Positions 16,158-24,689 of a stretch of DNA of 64,000 bases are shown piece by piece. This DNA comes from CATOSP01 sp965205385 (GTDB lineage: Bacteria > Chloroflexota > Dehalococcoidia > Lucifugimonadales > UBA3495). The stretch covers positions 186,001 through 250,000 of the forward strand of contig CBDBGS010000004.1 of assembly GCA_965205385.1 (NCBI GenBank), written 5' to 3'. The notes beneath the pieces are model-generated. The model was not told the DNA's origin, made no database searches, and saw only the letters and a program-made list of their open reading frames with translations. The position numbers were made by a program, and so were the translations under genes. How positions within the stretch are numbered: position 1 is the stretch's first letter; each line of letters starts with the position of its first letter.

Positions 16158-16997
16158 ATGGCAGGAGAACTTGACCCCAGGGCTGCAGGAGCGCGTCGTT
16201 TCGAGGGGCAAGTCGCCGTGATAACCGGAGCCGGGCAAGGGATCGGCGCGGCGACTGCCCGCAGGCTTGCCCAAGAAGGGGCCTCAATCGTCATCGGCGA
16301 CATGGTTGCGGAAACCTCCGAGAGGGTTTGCGCGGCGGTCCGCGACTTCGGCGGCTCCTGTACGGTGTCCCTCGGCGACCTCTCCAAGTATGAAAATGCC
16401 GAAGCGTTGATGGCCGCCGCGATGGAAGCCTATGGAAGGATCGACGTACTGGCCAACGTCGCCGGCGGCACGATCTGGTTCCAGTCGTTCCAATACTACA
16501 CCCCCGACCAGATACAGGCCGAGATCGACCGCAACTTCTGGACCGCGGTGTGGTGCTGCCGCGCCGCCCTGCCGCGCATGATCGAACAGGGTTCCGGGGC
16601 GATCGTGAATATCGCCACTCATGCGGTCACGGGACGGTTCCGTGTCCCTTACGCCGCGGCCAAGGCGGGCCAGATCGGGTTGACCACTTCCCTGGCTAGA
16701 GAAGTCGCCCACCTGGGGATCAGGGTCAACTGCGTTGCGCCCAGCGGCACCGGAGCTGACGACAGGGTAACTCCCCGGGACTTCGGCGTCACAGTAGCCG
16801 TGCCCGAGCTCCCCGAGGAGGAGCGGGCCGACCAGGAAGAGTACCGGTCCGCGACTCGAAGCTCGGAGATACCCATGGGCAGGCGAGGCGAGGCATACGA
16901 GCAGGCAGCCGCCATCGCGTTCCTCGCGTCCCAGGACGCCTCCTACGTTACCGGCCAGGTCCTGGCGGTGGGCGGAGGGCAGCCGTACCCGTTTTAG
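16158..16997 (+). CDS. SDR-family dehydrogenase, BenD-like (cis-dihydrodiol dehydrogenase type)
   Basis: A 279-residue short-chain dehydrogenase. Cofactor motif T-G-A-G-Q-G-I-G lies near residues 22-29, N-V-A-G-G follows, and the catalytic Y-A-A-A-K is near residue 165. The C-terminal A-I-A-F-L-A-S-Q-D-A-S-Y-V-T-G and the long acidic insert before it resemble 1,6-dihydroxycyclohexadiene-carboxylate dehydrogenase (BenD/XylL), which re-aromatises the diol made by a Rieske dioxygenase. A Rieske oxygenase follows directly, which supports such a role, but this is inferred. Strong AGGAGG before the ATG. Confidence 0.85.
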   Translation: MAGELDPRAAGARRFEGQVAVITGAGQGIGAATARRLAQEGASIVIGDMVAETSERVCAAVRDFGGSCTVSLGDLSKYENAEALMAAAMEAYGRIDVLANVAGGTIWFQSFQYYTPDQIQAEIDRNFWTAVWCCRAALPRMIEQGSGAIVNIATHAVTGRFRVPYAAAKAGQIGLTTSLAREVAHLGIRVNCVAPSGTGADDRVTPRDFGVTVAVPELPEEERADQEEYRSATRSSEIPMGRRGEAYEQAAAIAFLASQDASYVTGQVLAVGGGQPYPF

Positions 16998-17078
16998 CTT
17001 CCTGCCTCCTTCTCCAAATCCTTGACATTTCTGCTAGTATGACGGAAACCGGCCAATCAACGGGACAGGACAGGGAAT

Positions 17079-18527
17079 ATGGGACTGAAAAAACTGCTGC
17101 TTAAACCGCTTTCAGGTTATCCCGGCGGATACAAGCAAATGCGGCGTGGCTTCCAGGGCTTCAACTCGACCCCTCCGTTTAAGGTCCCCGATGATCCGGG
17201 GGACTGCCGCAGCCGTATCCCGCCCACGGGGTACCGGGAGTATTGGTACCCGGCCTTGCCCGCCAAAGACGTCAAGAAGGACCAACCGTCGATGCTGCGG
17301 ATGCTCGGGACCGACGTAATCTTCTTCAAGGACAAGCAGGGCGAGGTCCAAGCCCTCCTGGACTGGTGCCCCCACCGCGCGGTCTACCTTTCCATGGGCC
17401 GCTGCTACTTCGAGGGGTTCGTAACCTGTCCCTACCACGGGGCAACCTTTGACGGCGACGGCAACTGTGTAGCGTTTCTGACCGAGGGCCCGGAGTCCAA
17501 AATGGTCGGCGCTCCGGGGATGAAGGCCCGGAAGTTCCCGACCGTGACGCTCAAGGGGATGGTCTTCGTGTGGATGGGCGACGGTGAGCCAGTTGCCCCC
17601 GAAGAGGACATCCCGCCGGAGATGTTCGAGGACAACAACATTTGCCGTCCGTCCTTCTGCATGTTCGACTGCAACTGGGTCCTGGTATTGGAAAACACTA
17701 TGGACGCGCACAATGCCTTCATGGTCCACCGGAACGCGCTGCGCATTTTGGGAAGCCGGGTCGGTGGCCGCCCGAGGACTCCATTGGGCTACCGGGTCAA
17801 CCTGGTTAACAACAAGAACGTCCACTACCGGCCCGGCAGCGGTAAGTCGTCAACGGAGAAGTTTTACTACGACGAAGACGGCAAGATTCCGTACCAGATG
17901 TATTACCCTGGCGTAGACGGGGTCTGGCCTCTACATAAGTGGAGGCTTGCCTGGACATGGTTCTTTGATTGGAAGGCAAAGCGCAGAGGACAGGACCCAT
18001 CCATGAGAAGGGCCTCGCCCGCCGACACGCCCGACGTGAATGAGTGGAACGGCACCCGCCTTCCGGGTATGTCCCGTACCGGAGGCAACAACCGCTACTT
18101 CCGGAGCACCCGCTGGCCCGTCCCCGTGGAAGAGAACCTTACCCGTATGGTCTACCTCAACGTGGAGCGGTACGCCAAGCCGCCTGGTTTGGTGCGCAGA
18201 ATGGTAAAGGGAGTCACCTGGCCGTACCGGAATTGGGAGCTTAACTTCAACTTCCGCAACCAGGACTACGACGCCGAGAAGTACACCCAATACTCGTTGC
18301 CCGAGTACCTGTCCTCCACCGACTCGGTGGTTGTGGCTATGCGCCGCCTGTTCGTGGACCATGCCCGCGACGTGCAACGGCGGAGGGCGCGGGAGGAGGA
18401 ACTGCCGGAGGTCTTGGAAGAGACCGAAGCGGAGAGGATGGTCCGGGAAGGGGACCTGCGTGTTGCCGAAACCAGCGCCGTCTTCAATGCCGACCGGCTG
18501 GAGGAAGAGTTGCTGAGGCGCGTGTAA
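17079..18527 (+). CDS. Rieske non-heme iron oxygenase, alpha subunit
   Basis: A 482-residue ring-hydroxylating oxygenase. The Rieske 2Fe-2S ligands are C97-P-H99 and C117-P-Y-H120. The mononuclear iron region E-N-T-M-D-A-H-N-A-F-M-V-H gives D209, H211 and H217; in most relatives the first His is three residues after the Asp rather than two, so the exact ligands need checking. The C-terminal part has a long charged helix-rich tail. No beta subunit, ferredoxin or reductase lies adjacent; it would need an electron donor from elsewhere. The preceding SDR is a plausible next enzyme in the pathway. Confidence 0.9.
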   Translation: MGLKKLLLKPLSGYPGGYKQMRRGFQGFNSTPPFKVPDDPGDCRSRIPPTGYREYWYPALPAKDVKKDQPSMLRMLGTDVIFFKDKQGEVQALLDWCPHRAVYLSMGRCYFEGFVTCPYHGATFDGDGNCVAFLTEGPESKMVGAPGMKARKFPTVTLKGMVFVWMGDGEPVAPEEDIPPEMFEDNNICRPSFCMFDCNWVLVLENTMDAHNAFMVHRNALRILGSRVGGRPRTPLGYRVNLVNNKNVHYRPGSGKSSTEKFYYDEDGKIPYQMYYPGVDGVWPLHKWRLAWTWFFDWKAKRRGQDPSMRRASPADTPDVNEWNGTRLPGMSRTGGNNRYFRSTRWPVPVEENLTRMVYLNVERYAKPPGLVRRMVKGVTWPYRNWELNFNFRNQDYDAEKYTQYSLPEYLSSTDSVVVAMRRLFVDHARDVQRRRAREEELPEVLEETEAERMVREGDLRVAETSAVFNADRLEEELLRRV

Positions 18528-18572
18528 GAGGCGAGTACGCGCCCTGCTGAACCTACCGAAGATGTCGCCGCC

Positions 18573-19682
18573 TTACGCGAAGGCCGGCATAACCTCTTCG
18601 GCGAAGAGTTTGATGGACTGCTTCGCGGCCTCCGGCGAGATGTAGCCGAACATGTGCCGGGCGCAGAAAATGTCATGTCCGATTAGTTTGTGCTGTTTCT
18701 TTAGCTGCTTTGCCACTGTCTCGGGGCTGCCCACGAGGGCCATACCGTTGTCGACCCAGAAGTCGTAGGACCTGGCCCGCTCCGAGAACACCCGGCGAAG
18801 CTCGGCTCTCTCCGGCGTGCCTGGATCGCCGCCTCTCATGCCGTCCGGGCCATAACCGATGCGGGTCCCGCGGATGATGTCCTGGCCTTTCCCCGCGGGG
18901 ACGGCGCCTGGATACAAGGCGGTTGCCAGGTGGGGTTCCGCTTGTTCCCGGGCTTTCTCGTCTGTTTCCGCAACGTGAATATGCCGGGTCAAGAAGGTCT
19001 TCGGCATCGCGGTCTGGTGCCCCGCTGCCCGCCAGAGCCGTCGCCAAGTCTCGAACTTGTCGGCGATGACCTGGTCGGTGTCAATGTTCTGGGACACGTG
19101 GAAATTGTTCTGGGCCGCGTACTCAAAACTGGCGGCACTGTGGCAACCAAACCATACAGGTGGGTGGGGCTGCTGGAACGGCTTGGGAGAGGTCAGCACC
19201 TCGTCAAATTGGAAGAATTCGCCGTTGTAAGTGACGCTGTCCTGTGTCCACGCCCGCAGGATGACGTCTAGGGCTTCCTCGCTGATATCCCGCCGGCGTT
19301 CGAAGTCGACCTTCCAACGCAAGAATTCGTGGCTCGTGACACCGGTGCCCGCGCCGAACTCCACCCTGCCCCGTGAGAGATGGTCTAGCATCGCCACGTC
19401 CTCGGCCAGGCGTATCGGGTGGTGGAAGGGCAACTGGTAGATCATCACGCCGAACCGCATTGCGCTGGTGCCTCTCGCAAGAGCGGTCAGGTAGACGCTG
19501 GGCGCACTGAGAAAGCTTACGTCGGAAGTCTGGTGCTCGATGGAGAAATAATACTTGTACCCCATCTGCTCCGCTTCCTGGGCTCCGCGTATGTGCTCGT
19601 CGTAGACGTCGGCGGCCAGGCTGTGGGATTCCATCTGGGCCTGATCGAGGACGTCGTACAGGCCGATTTCCATCTTTGACAT
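18573..19682 (-). CDS. LLM-class flavin-dependent oxidoreductase
   Basis: A 369-residue luciferase-like monooxygenase. Features: K-M-E-I-G-L-Y-D at the N-terminus, Y-F-S-I-E-H-Q-T near residue 46, HLSRGRVEFGAGTGVTSHE near residue 105 and H-P-P-V-W-F-G-C-H-S in the middle. It is clearly related to but distinct from the enzyme at 3647-4771. It faces the Rieske gene tail to tail (45 bases apart), and its 5' end is divergent from the hydrolase at 19782, with a TATAAT at 19749-19754 in the gap. Substrate unknown. Confidence 0.88.
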   Translation of the reverse strand: MSKMEIGLYDVLDQAQMESHSLAADVYDEHIRGAQEAEQMGYKYYFSIEHQTSDVSFLSAPSVYLTALARGTSAMRFGVMIYQLPFHHPIRLAEDVAMLDHLSRGRVEFGAGTGVTSHEFLRWKVDFERRRDISEEALDVILRAWTQDSVTYNGEFFQFDEVLTSPKPFQQPHPPVWFGCHSAASFEYAAQNNFHVSQNIDTDQVIADKFETWRRLWRAAGHQTAMPKTFLTRHIHVAETDEKAREQAEPHLATALYPGAVPAGKGQDIIRGTRIGYGPDGMRGGDPGTPERAELRRVFSERARSYDFWVDNGMALVGSPETVAKQLKKQHKLIGHDIFCARHMFGYISPEAAKQSIKLFAEEVMPAFA

Positions 19683-19781
19683 CCCGCTACCCCTCCTGAC
19701 GGCTATCAGCGTGAATCGGTTGTAAACTCACCTTACCATAACGCGTAGTATAATGCCGGTGGTTTCCAGGGAGGGATAGAC

Positions 19782-20570
19782 ATGCCTACTGTGGATTTTT
19801 CTTTGCTGGACAGCCCTGAGGCGTCGGCCCGCTCCTTTTACCCCAGGTCCCACTGGACGAAAACCCCTGAAGGGGCGGTGGACTACGCGATCGACGTTGA
19901 GGAAGACATCGTTTTGTCCTCACGGTTCTTCCCGGTGGGGTTGGTGAATCCTACCATCCTGTTTTTCTATGGCAACGGCGAAACCGCAGCCGGATACGAC
20001 GTCATAGCCCCCTTTTACAACGACATAGGTGTGAACTTCTTCGTCGCGGATTACCGTGGGTACGGAGCGGCCGGGGGATCACCGGCATTCACCAAGATGC
20101 TCTCCGACTCCCATAAGGTGCTTGAGTCGCTGCGGGAGACCCTGGAGGTGCGTCAATTTACCGGACCGCTGTACGTGATGGGACGTTCCATGGGCCGTCA
20201 TTCGGCCTTCGAGTTGGCGGTCAATGCGCCTGACCAGCTAAACGGCGTGATCATCGAGAGTGGCCGCCCCACCATCGGGAATTTCACCCAGGGCTTGTCC
20301 CAAGAGGTTGCCGATGCCCTTGAAGAGGCCTATGTGGCCAAGGTCCACTCCATCAACATCCCGGCCCTGGTGATCCACGGCCAGTGGGACGAAGGGGCTC
20401 CGCTTCGAGACGCCGTGGCGATGCACAACAACTTGCAGACCACCGAGAAACACCTGGAGATCATCCCCGGCGCGGGCCACAACGACCTCATGTACGTGGG
20501 CATGACCCAGTATTTCCGCGGAATTCGGGAGTTCCTGGTCAGCTACGCTCGCCGCCACGTGGATTCCTAG
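19782..20570 (+). CDS. Alpha/beta hydrolase (serine hydrolase type)
   Basis: A 262-residue hydrolase. The nucleophile elbow G-R-S-M-G lies near residue 135, the FYGNGETAAGYD oxyanion-type region near residue 66, a candidate acid is in H-G-Q-W-D-E-G-A-P near residue 206 and the His is in I-P-G-A-G-H-N-D near residue 237. It resembles the bacterial BEM46/FrsA-like esterases. The VOC gene follows 27 bases later with its own ribosome site, so the two are likely co-transcribed. Confidence 0.83.
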   Translation: MPTVDFSLLDSPEASARSFYPRSHWTKTPEGAVDYAIDVEEDIVLSSRFFPVGLVNPTILFFYGNGETAAGYDVIAPFYNDIGVNFFVADYRGYGAAGGSPAFTKMLSDSHKVLESLRETLEVRQFTGPLYVMGRSMGRHSAFELAVNAPDQLNGVIIESGRPTIGNFTQGLSQEVADALEEAYVAKVHSINIPALVIHGQWDEGAPLRDAVAMHNNLQTTEKHLEIIPGAGHNDLMYVGMTQYFRGIREFLVSYARRHVDS

Positions 20571-20597
20571 CGCCAACCTTGAGGAGACCGACACTCC

Positions 20598-21047
20598 ATG
20601 GAAGCATCATGCGTGACCCACATAGGTATCTGCGTTCGTGACATGGACAAGTCCCTGGCCTTCTACCGGGACGCCCTTGGGATGAGGGTGCTGGGAGACC
20701 GGCCGACCGACCCCACCGAGGGAGGCCGCCAGCACAACTACAAACACGCCCGCACGACTCGCCGCTGGGTCAGCCTGGCCTACGGCGACGGCGCGACGCC
20801 AACCTTGACCCTCACCAGCCATCCGGGAGACTCCCCGGACGGCGATGCGATCCTACTGGACCAGGTGGGCATCAGCCACATCTCGTTCGGCGTGGAAGAC
20901 GTCGCGGGCCTGGCCCGGGAGTTGATCGCCAAGGGCTTCGACCTGGCCGGGCCGATAGAGTCATTCACCAACGAAGACGGCGAGATCCGCAGCATCTACG
21001 TCCGCGACCCCGACGGCATCCTCGTCCAGTTCAACCGTCCCCATTAG
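20598..21047 (+). CDS. VOC-family protein (glyoxalase/extradiol dioxygenase superfamily)
   Basis: A 149-residue two-motif VOC protein: V-T-H-I-G-I-C-V-R-D-M-D-K-S at the N-terminus and I-S-H-I-S-F-G-V-E-D-V in the second half, ending Y-V-R-D-P-D-G-I-L-V-Q-F. The His residues at the starts of both modules and the acidic residue near the end would form a metal site. Possible roles are a lyase, isomerase or small-molecule resistance protein. It is in a probable operon with the hydrolase and converges with the CoA-transferase genes. Confidence 0.85.
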   Translation: MEASCVTHIGICVRDMDKSLAFYRDALGMRVLGDRPTDPTEGGRQHNYKHARTTRRWVSLAYGDGATPTLTLTSHPGDSPDGDAILLDQVGISHISFGVEDVAGLARELIAKGFDLAGPIESFTNEDGEIRSIYVRDPDGILVQFNRPH

Positions 21048-21089
21048 CGACTTAGCCCGACGTATCCAAGCGACCCTAAAGCGGGCGCA

Positions 21090-22361
21090 TTACTCCTCAG
21101 GAGTGGGCGTTTCCCCGGTGATCCCCTGGTCCACCGGGCGGTTGATCTCCCGCTCGGGCATCCCCAGCAGGTGGCGAAAGACCTCGACGCTGTGTTGGCC
21201 CAGGGTTGGAGATGGTTCTCTAGGCTTCTGTGGGGAATTGGCTAGCCGCCAGGGAGTTCCGGCGTGCCGGTACGTGCCAGTCAGGGGGTGGGCTACCTCG
21301 TCGAAGAAGCCCCTGGCCTGTAGCTGCGGGTTCTCCAGCACCTCCGCCGCCTTTGAAACCGGGGCGCTGGGGATGCCGACCGCTTGGAGCCGCTCCATCA
21401 CCGCGTAGGCTTCCTGTCCGGCAGTCCATTCAGAGACCGCGGCCTCAATGTGGTCAACGTCTTTGAGCCTGCCCGCCAGGTTGCTGTAGCGAGGGTCGGC
21501 GGCCAAGTCCCTCGTTTCCATGACTTCGCAGAGCCGGGACCATTCCGCATCCGACCGCACCGCAATGGCCACCCATGAGTCTTCGGCCCGGCACAGGAAG
21601 TTTCCGTGGGGTACCATCATGTCGTCGCGATTCCCCTGTCTCGGTGGAACTCTGCCGGTCAGGTTGTACTCCATCACTTGCTGGGTTATCAGGTGGACGG
21701 ACGTTTCCTGCTGCGATAGGTCGATCAGTTGCCATTGTCCGGTGCGGTTTCGGTGGTGGAGGGCGACTAACAATGATGCGTAACCGAACATCCCGCCCAC
21801 TGGGTCGGTGTGCATTACGCCAGAGTTCATTGGCGGGCCATCCTTGTAGCCCAGCAAGGAAGAGATCCCGGACATTGGTTCGGTGGTGCCTCCGTTCCCC
21901 ATGTACATGGAGTAAGGGCCGTAGGCGCCGTATGAAGGCATTCGCAACATGATAATGCTGGGGTTAACCTGGCGCAGTACGGGATATTCCAGCTTGAAGT
22001 TGGGAATGACCCTGGCGGAGAAGTTCTCGGCCACGATGTCCGAGACGCGGACCAAGTCCAGGAAGAGGTCCTTGCCTTCCCCGTGGTTCAGGTCGATGGT
22101 TATACCACGCTTGTTTGTGTTGACGGAGTTGAAATTGGCGTTGCGGTCGTAAGGACGTTCCCCCGGGTCGTTATCGGGGTAAGTGCCCGAGAGCCTGGGG
22201 GCGTAACCTCCGCGCCACGGGTCGGGACGCTCCAGAGCCTCGATCTGGATCACCTCCGCGCCCATGTCCCCCAGCAGCATGGTGGTCACCGCTCCGGCCC
22301 AAGCTTGGGTGAACACAACGGCCCGCAGGTTGGCCAACGGCAATTTCCGATTGGCGTTCAC
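21090..22361 (-). CDS. CaiB/BaiF-type class III CoA-transferase (subunit with catalytic Asp)
   Basis: A 423-residue family III CoA-transferase. The N-terminal G-D-M-G-A-E-V-I-Q-I-E strand, N-T-N-K-R-G-I-T-I-D-L and the candidate catalytic Asp in V-M-H-T-D-P-V-G-G are present. These enzymes move CoA between carboxylic acids in the cytoplasm. The gene starts with GTG at 22361, one base after the stop of the other CaiB gene, so the two are translationally coupled and may form a heteromer. An enoyl-CoA hydratase lies upstream in the same operon. Confidence 0.88.
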   Translation of the reverse strand: MNANRKLPLANLRAVVFTQAWAGAVTTMLLGDMGAEVIQIEALERPDPWRGGYAPRLSGTYPDNDPGERPYDRNANFNSVNTNKRGITIDLNHGEGKDLFLDLVRVSDIVAENFSARVIPNFKLEYPVLRQVNPSIIMLRMPSYGAYGPYSMYMGNGGTTEPMSGISSLLGYKDGPPMNSGVMHTDPVGGMFGYASLLVALHHRNRTGQWQLIDLSQQETSVHLITQQVMEYNLTGRVPPRQGNRDDMMVPHGNFLCRAEDSWVAIAVRSDAEWSRLCEVMETRDLAADPRYSNLAGRLKDVDHIEAAVSEWTAGQEAYAVMERLQAVGIPSAPVSKAAEVLENPQLQARGFFDEVAHPLTGTYRHAGTPWRLANSPQKPREPSPTLGQHSVEVFRHLLGMPEREINRPVDQGITGETPTPEE

Positions 22362-22362
22362 G

Positions 22363-23550
22363 TCAGATGGTCCCCTGGGCGTACCACCGGTCCAGCTCCC
22401 TTGGGCTGTGTCCCAGCATCCCCGTAAAGATTTCCCGGTTGTGTTCGCCTAGGGTGGGAGCGGCGCGGGTTAACTCCCACCCGGTCTCGTACATTAGAAA
22501 GGGCGCGCCCGGATGCTTAACTTTGCCTGCTATGGGATGGTCCGATTCAACGAACAGGCCCCGCTCCTCCAGATGAGGGTCGTGGGCTATATTGGAAACG
22601 TCGAGAGTCATGCCCACCATGATTCGGATGGGAGCCAACCCATGGAACAGCTCTTCCATCGTGTAGCGGGCTAACCTGGGCATCAAGAGTTCTTCCAGCT
22701 CCTGATTCCGCTCCCGGCGGGCTGCCTGGGTGGCGAAGCGGGGGTCGTCAGCCATCTCCGGTTCGTCGAAGAACAGCCACATGAACTGCCAGGTGGGTTC
22801 GTGGCGGACGTTCAGGGAGACGAACCCATCCTTGCAGGGGAAGAGGCCGGTTGGTCTGCCACTGGCCCGGCGCCCGGAGGACCTGCGAGAGTGTTGGGCT
22901 TGGAGAAGCTGCGGGCCGAAGATCGTGGTTGCGGCCTCCAGTATGGAGACGTCGACGTGTTCACCCGGCCCACCGAAGTCCCGTTGATATATCGCCGTCA
23001 TGGCCCCTGAAAACGCGCTTACTCCGGCCTGGTAATAGGTCTCGAATTCTGGGGCTTTTAGGGGCTCCCGTGAAGCTAGGCCATTGACCGAGCTGAGGCC
23101 CGATGCGGCAAACTCCACCAGGTCGGTGGCCTGGTAACCGCTCCAGGGCCCGTCCTGGCCGAAGGGCGTGACCGACACCAGGATTATTCCGGGTTTCGCC
23201 TTCTGAAGGGAGTCGAACCCCAGCCCCATGGTGTCAATGACGCCGGGAGGAAAGTTCTCGACCACGATGTCGGCGGCGCTGAGAAGCTGCCGTAGCAGGA
23301 ATAGCCCCTGCTGGGAATCGAGGTTTAGAGTAACGCCCCGCTTGTTGGTGTTGAGGTAGATGAACAGGCCGCTGCTTTCGGCGGGGTTGCCTTCGTTTGC
23401 GATTGGTGGAAAAAGTCGGGCTTCGTCTCCCGTCTGCGGAGGCTCGACCTTGATCACGTCTGCCCCGAAGTCGGCGAAGAGTTTGGCGCAGAAGGGGCCC
23501 GCTACATCGGTTGACAGGTCAATGACCCGCAGGTCGGAGAGGGCGCTCAT
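22363..23550 (-). CDS. CaiB/BaiF-type class III CoA-transferase (subunit lacking the usual Asp)
   Basis: A 395-residue class III CoA-transferase: LRVIDLSTDVAGPFCAKLFA at the N-terminus, G-A-D-V-I-K-V-E, and N-T-N-K-R-G-V-T-L-N-L. At the position that matches H-T-D-P in its partner it has Y-Y-Q-A, so the catalytic Asp seems replaced. Heteromeric CoA-transferases with one active and one inactive subunit are known (BbsEF type). The gene lies between enoyl-CoA hydratase (24 bases upstream) and the second transferase (1 base downstream). Confidence 0.87.
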   Translation of the reverse strand: MSALSDLRVIDLSTDVAGPFCAKLFADFGADVIKVEPPQTGDEARLFPPIANEGNPAESSGLFIYLNTNKRGVTLNLDSQQGLFLLRQLLSAADIVVENFPPGVIDTMGLGFDSLQKAKPGIILVSVTPFGQDGPWSGYQATDLVEFAASGLSSVNGLASREPLKAPEFETYYQAGVSAFSGAMTAIYQRDFGGPGEHVDVSILEAATTIFGPQLLQAQHSRRSSGRRASGRPTGLFPCKDGFVSLNVRHEPTWQFMWLFFDEPEMADDPRFATQAARRERNQELEELLMPRLARYTMEELFHGLAPIRIMVGMTLDVSNIAHDPHLEERGLFVESDHPIAGKVKHPGAPFLMYETGWELTRAAPTLGEHNREIFTGMLGHSPRELDRWYAQGTI

Positions 23551-23574
23551 CTCTCGTTCTTGGGAGACGGGGTC

Positions 23575-24408
23575 CTAACGGTGGTCACCGAAGGCTTCGT
23601 CCCTACGCTTCGCCCGGTCCGTACCGATGTTGCGCTCGTAGTCCTCCCCGTGCTGTTCGCGGCGGTAAGCCAGGGAGATGGCGTGAGCCTGGAATGCGCC
23701 GGTTATGGCCGTGCGGTAGCCCATCTCATCCTGGATCTGGTTGACGGAGAACTTTGCCAGGCGAAGGGCAAAGGGGTCCTGAAGGGCGATGCGCTGGGCT
23801 ATTGACATGGTCTCCTCTTCCAGCATATCGGCGGGCACGACCCGGTTTATGAGTCCGATCCGCTCCGCCTCGACGGCGTCAATCCAATCTCCGGTGAACA
23901 GGTATTCCTTGGCCTTCCGGACTCCGATCTCCCAGGGAAGGCTGGAATATTGAACGTGGGGACCGCCCCACCGGACCGTCCGGTCCGAGAAACGGGCATT
24001 ATCCGCCGCGACAATCAGGTCGCACGACGTGGCCAAGATGAGGCCGCCCATGATGCAGTAGCCCTGCACCTGGGCGATGGTCGGCTTGGGAAAGTCTCGC
24101 CAACGCAGTGTGTTGGCGAGGTTTTGGTCCCAGCTACGCTTGAATTGTCCCGACATCCCCGCGGCGTAGGGCCTGCGCTGCCGGTCCTCCATCTCCTGGG
24201 GGCTGCCCAAATCGTGGCCCGCGGAGAAATGCTTGCCCGCGCCGGCGATAATCACGACGCGGACCGACTCGTCCTCCTCCGCCTCCGCCAGGGCCTGGTC
24301 GAGCTCCTCCCGCATAAGACGGCTCTGGGCGTTGAGCACCTCCGGCCGGTTGACGGTAATTTTGAGGACCGCTTGGTCCTGGTCAAGAAGCAGGTTTTCA
24401 AAGGCCAT
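23575..24408 (-). CDS. Enoyl-CoA hydratase/isomerase family protein
   Basis: A 277-residue crotonase-fold protein: V-N-R-P-E-V-L-N-A-Q-S, the oxyanion hole A-G-A-G-K-H-F-S-A-G-H-D-L-G, and Q-V-Q-G-Y-C-I-M-G-G-L. In the second half R-I-G-L-I-N-R-V-V-P is typical. I chose ATG 24408 because AAGGTGAG lies 7 bases upstream and crotonases start near this point; the open frame runs 32 codons further without family similarity. First gene of a likely three-gene operon with two CoA-transferases for acyl-CoA catabolism. Confidence 0.87.
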   Translation of the reverse strand: MAFENLLLDQDQAVLKITVNRPEVLNAQSRLMREELDQALAEAEEDESVRVVIIAGAGKHFSAGHDLGSPQEMEDRQRRPYAAGMSGQFKRSWDQNLANTLRWRDFPKPTIAQVQGYCIMGGLILATSCDLIVAADNARFSDRTVRWGGPHVQYSSLPWEIGVRKAKEYLFTGDWIDAVEAERIGLINRVVPADMLEEETMSIAQRIALQDPFALRLAKFSVNQIQDEMGYRTAITGAFQAHAISLAYRREQHGEDYERNIGTDRAKRRDEAFGDHR

Positions 24409-24689
24409 GATGTACTCACCTTCAACGTGGTCGCGGTGTCGGTAGGAGCAAGGCGGGGGCCTGACAGCCTCTGGGAACGGGATCCCCTCGCCAGTTTGAG
24501 GCATGTTAGACCCGGCGGTCTGGCCCAGTCAAGCAGAACGAAACCCTCCGTCAAACACTCTCTGCTCCTCCTTGCCCGTGGATTCTTGACAGCGTATCCG
24601 GTGCGACTTACGCTTGCTCAGCAGTGCGGGGACGTGGGTAGCTTTTACGCACTTAATATTCAGACCGCCCCAAACGAGGGAGACGCGAA

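Noticed and set aside
16274..16531. Long minus-strand ORFs opposite the thiolase and SDR genes
   Set aside because: GC-rich shadow frames; the + strand genes have clear motifs and ribosome sites.
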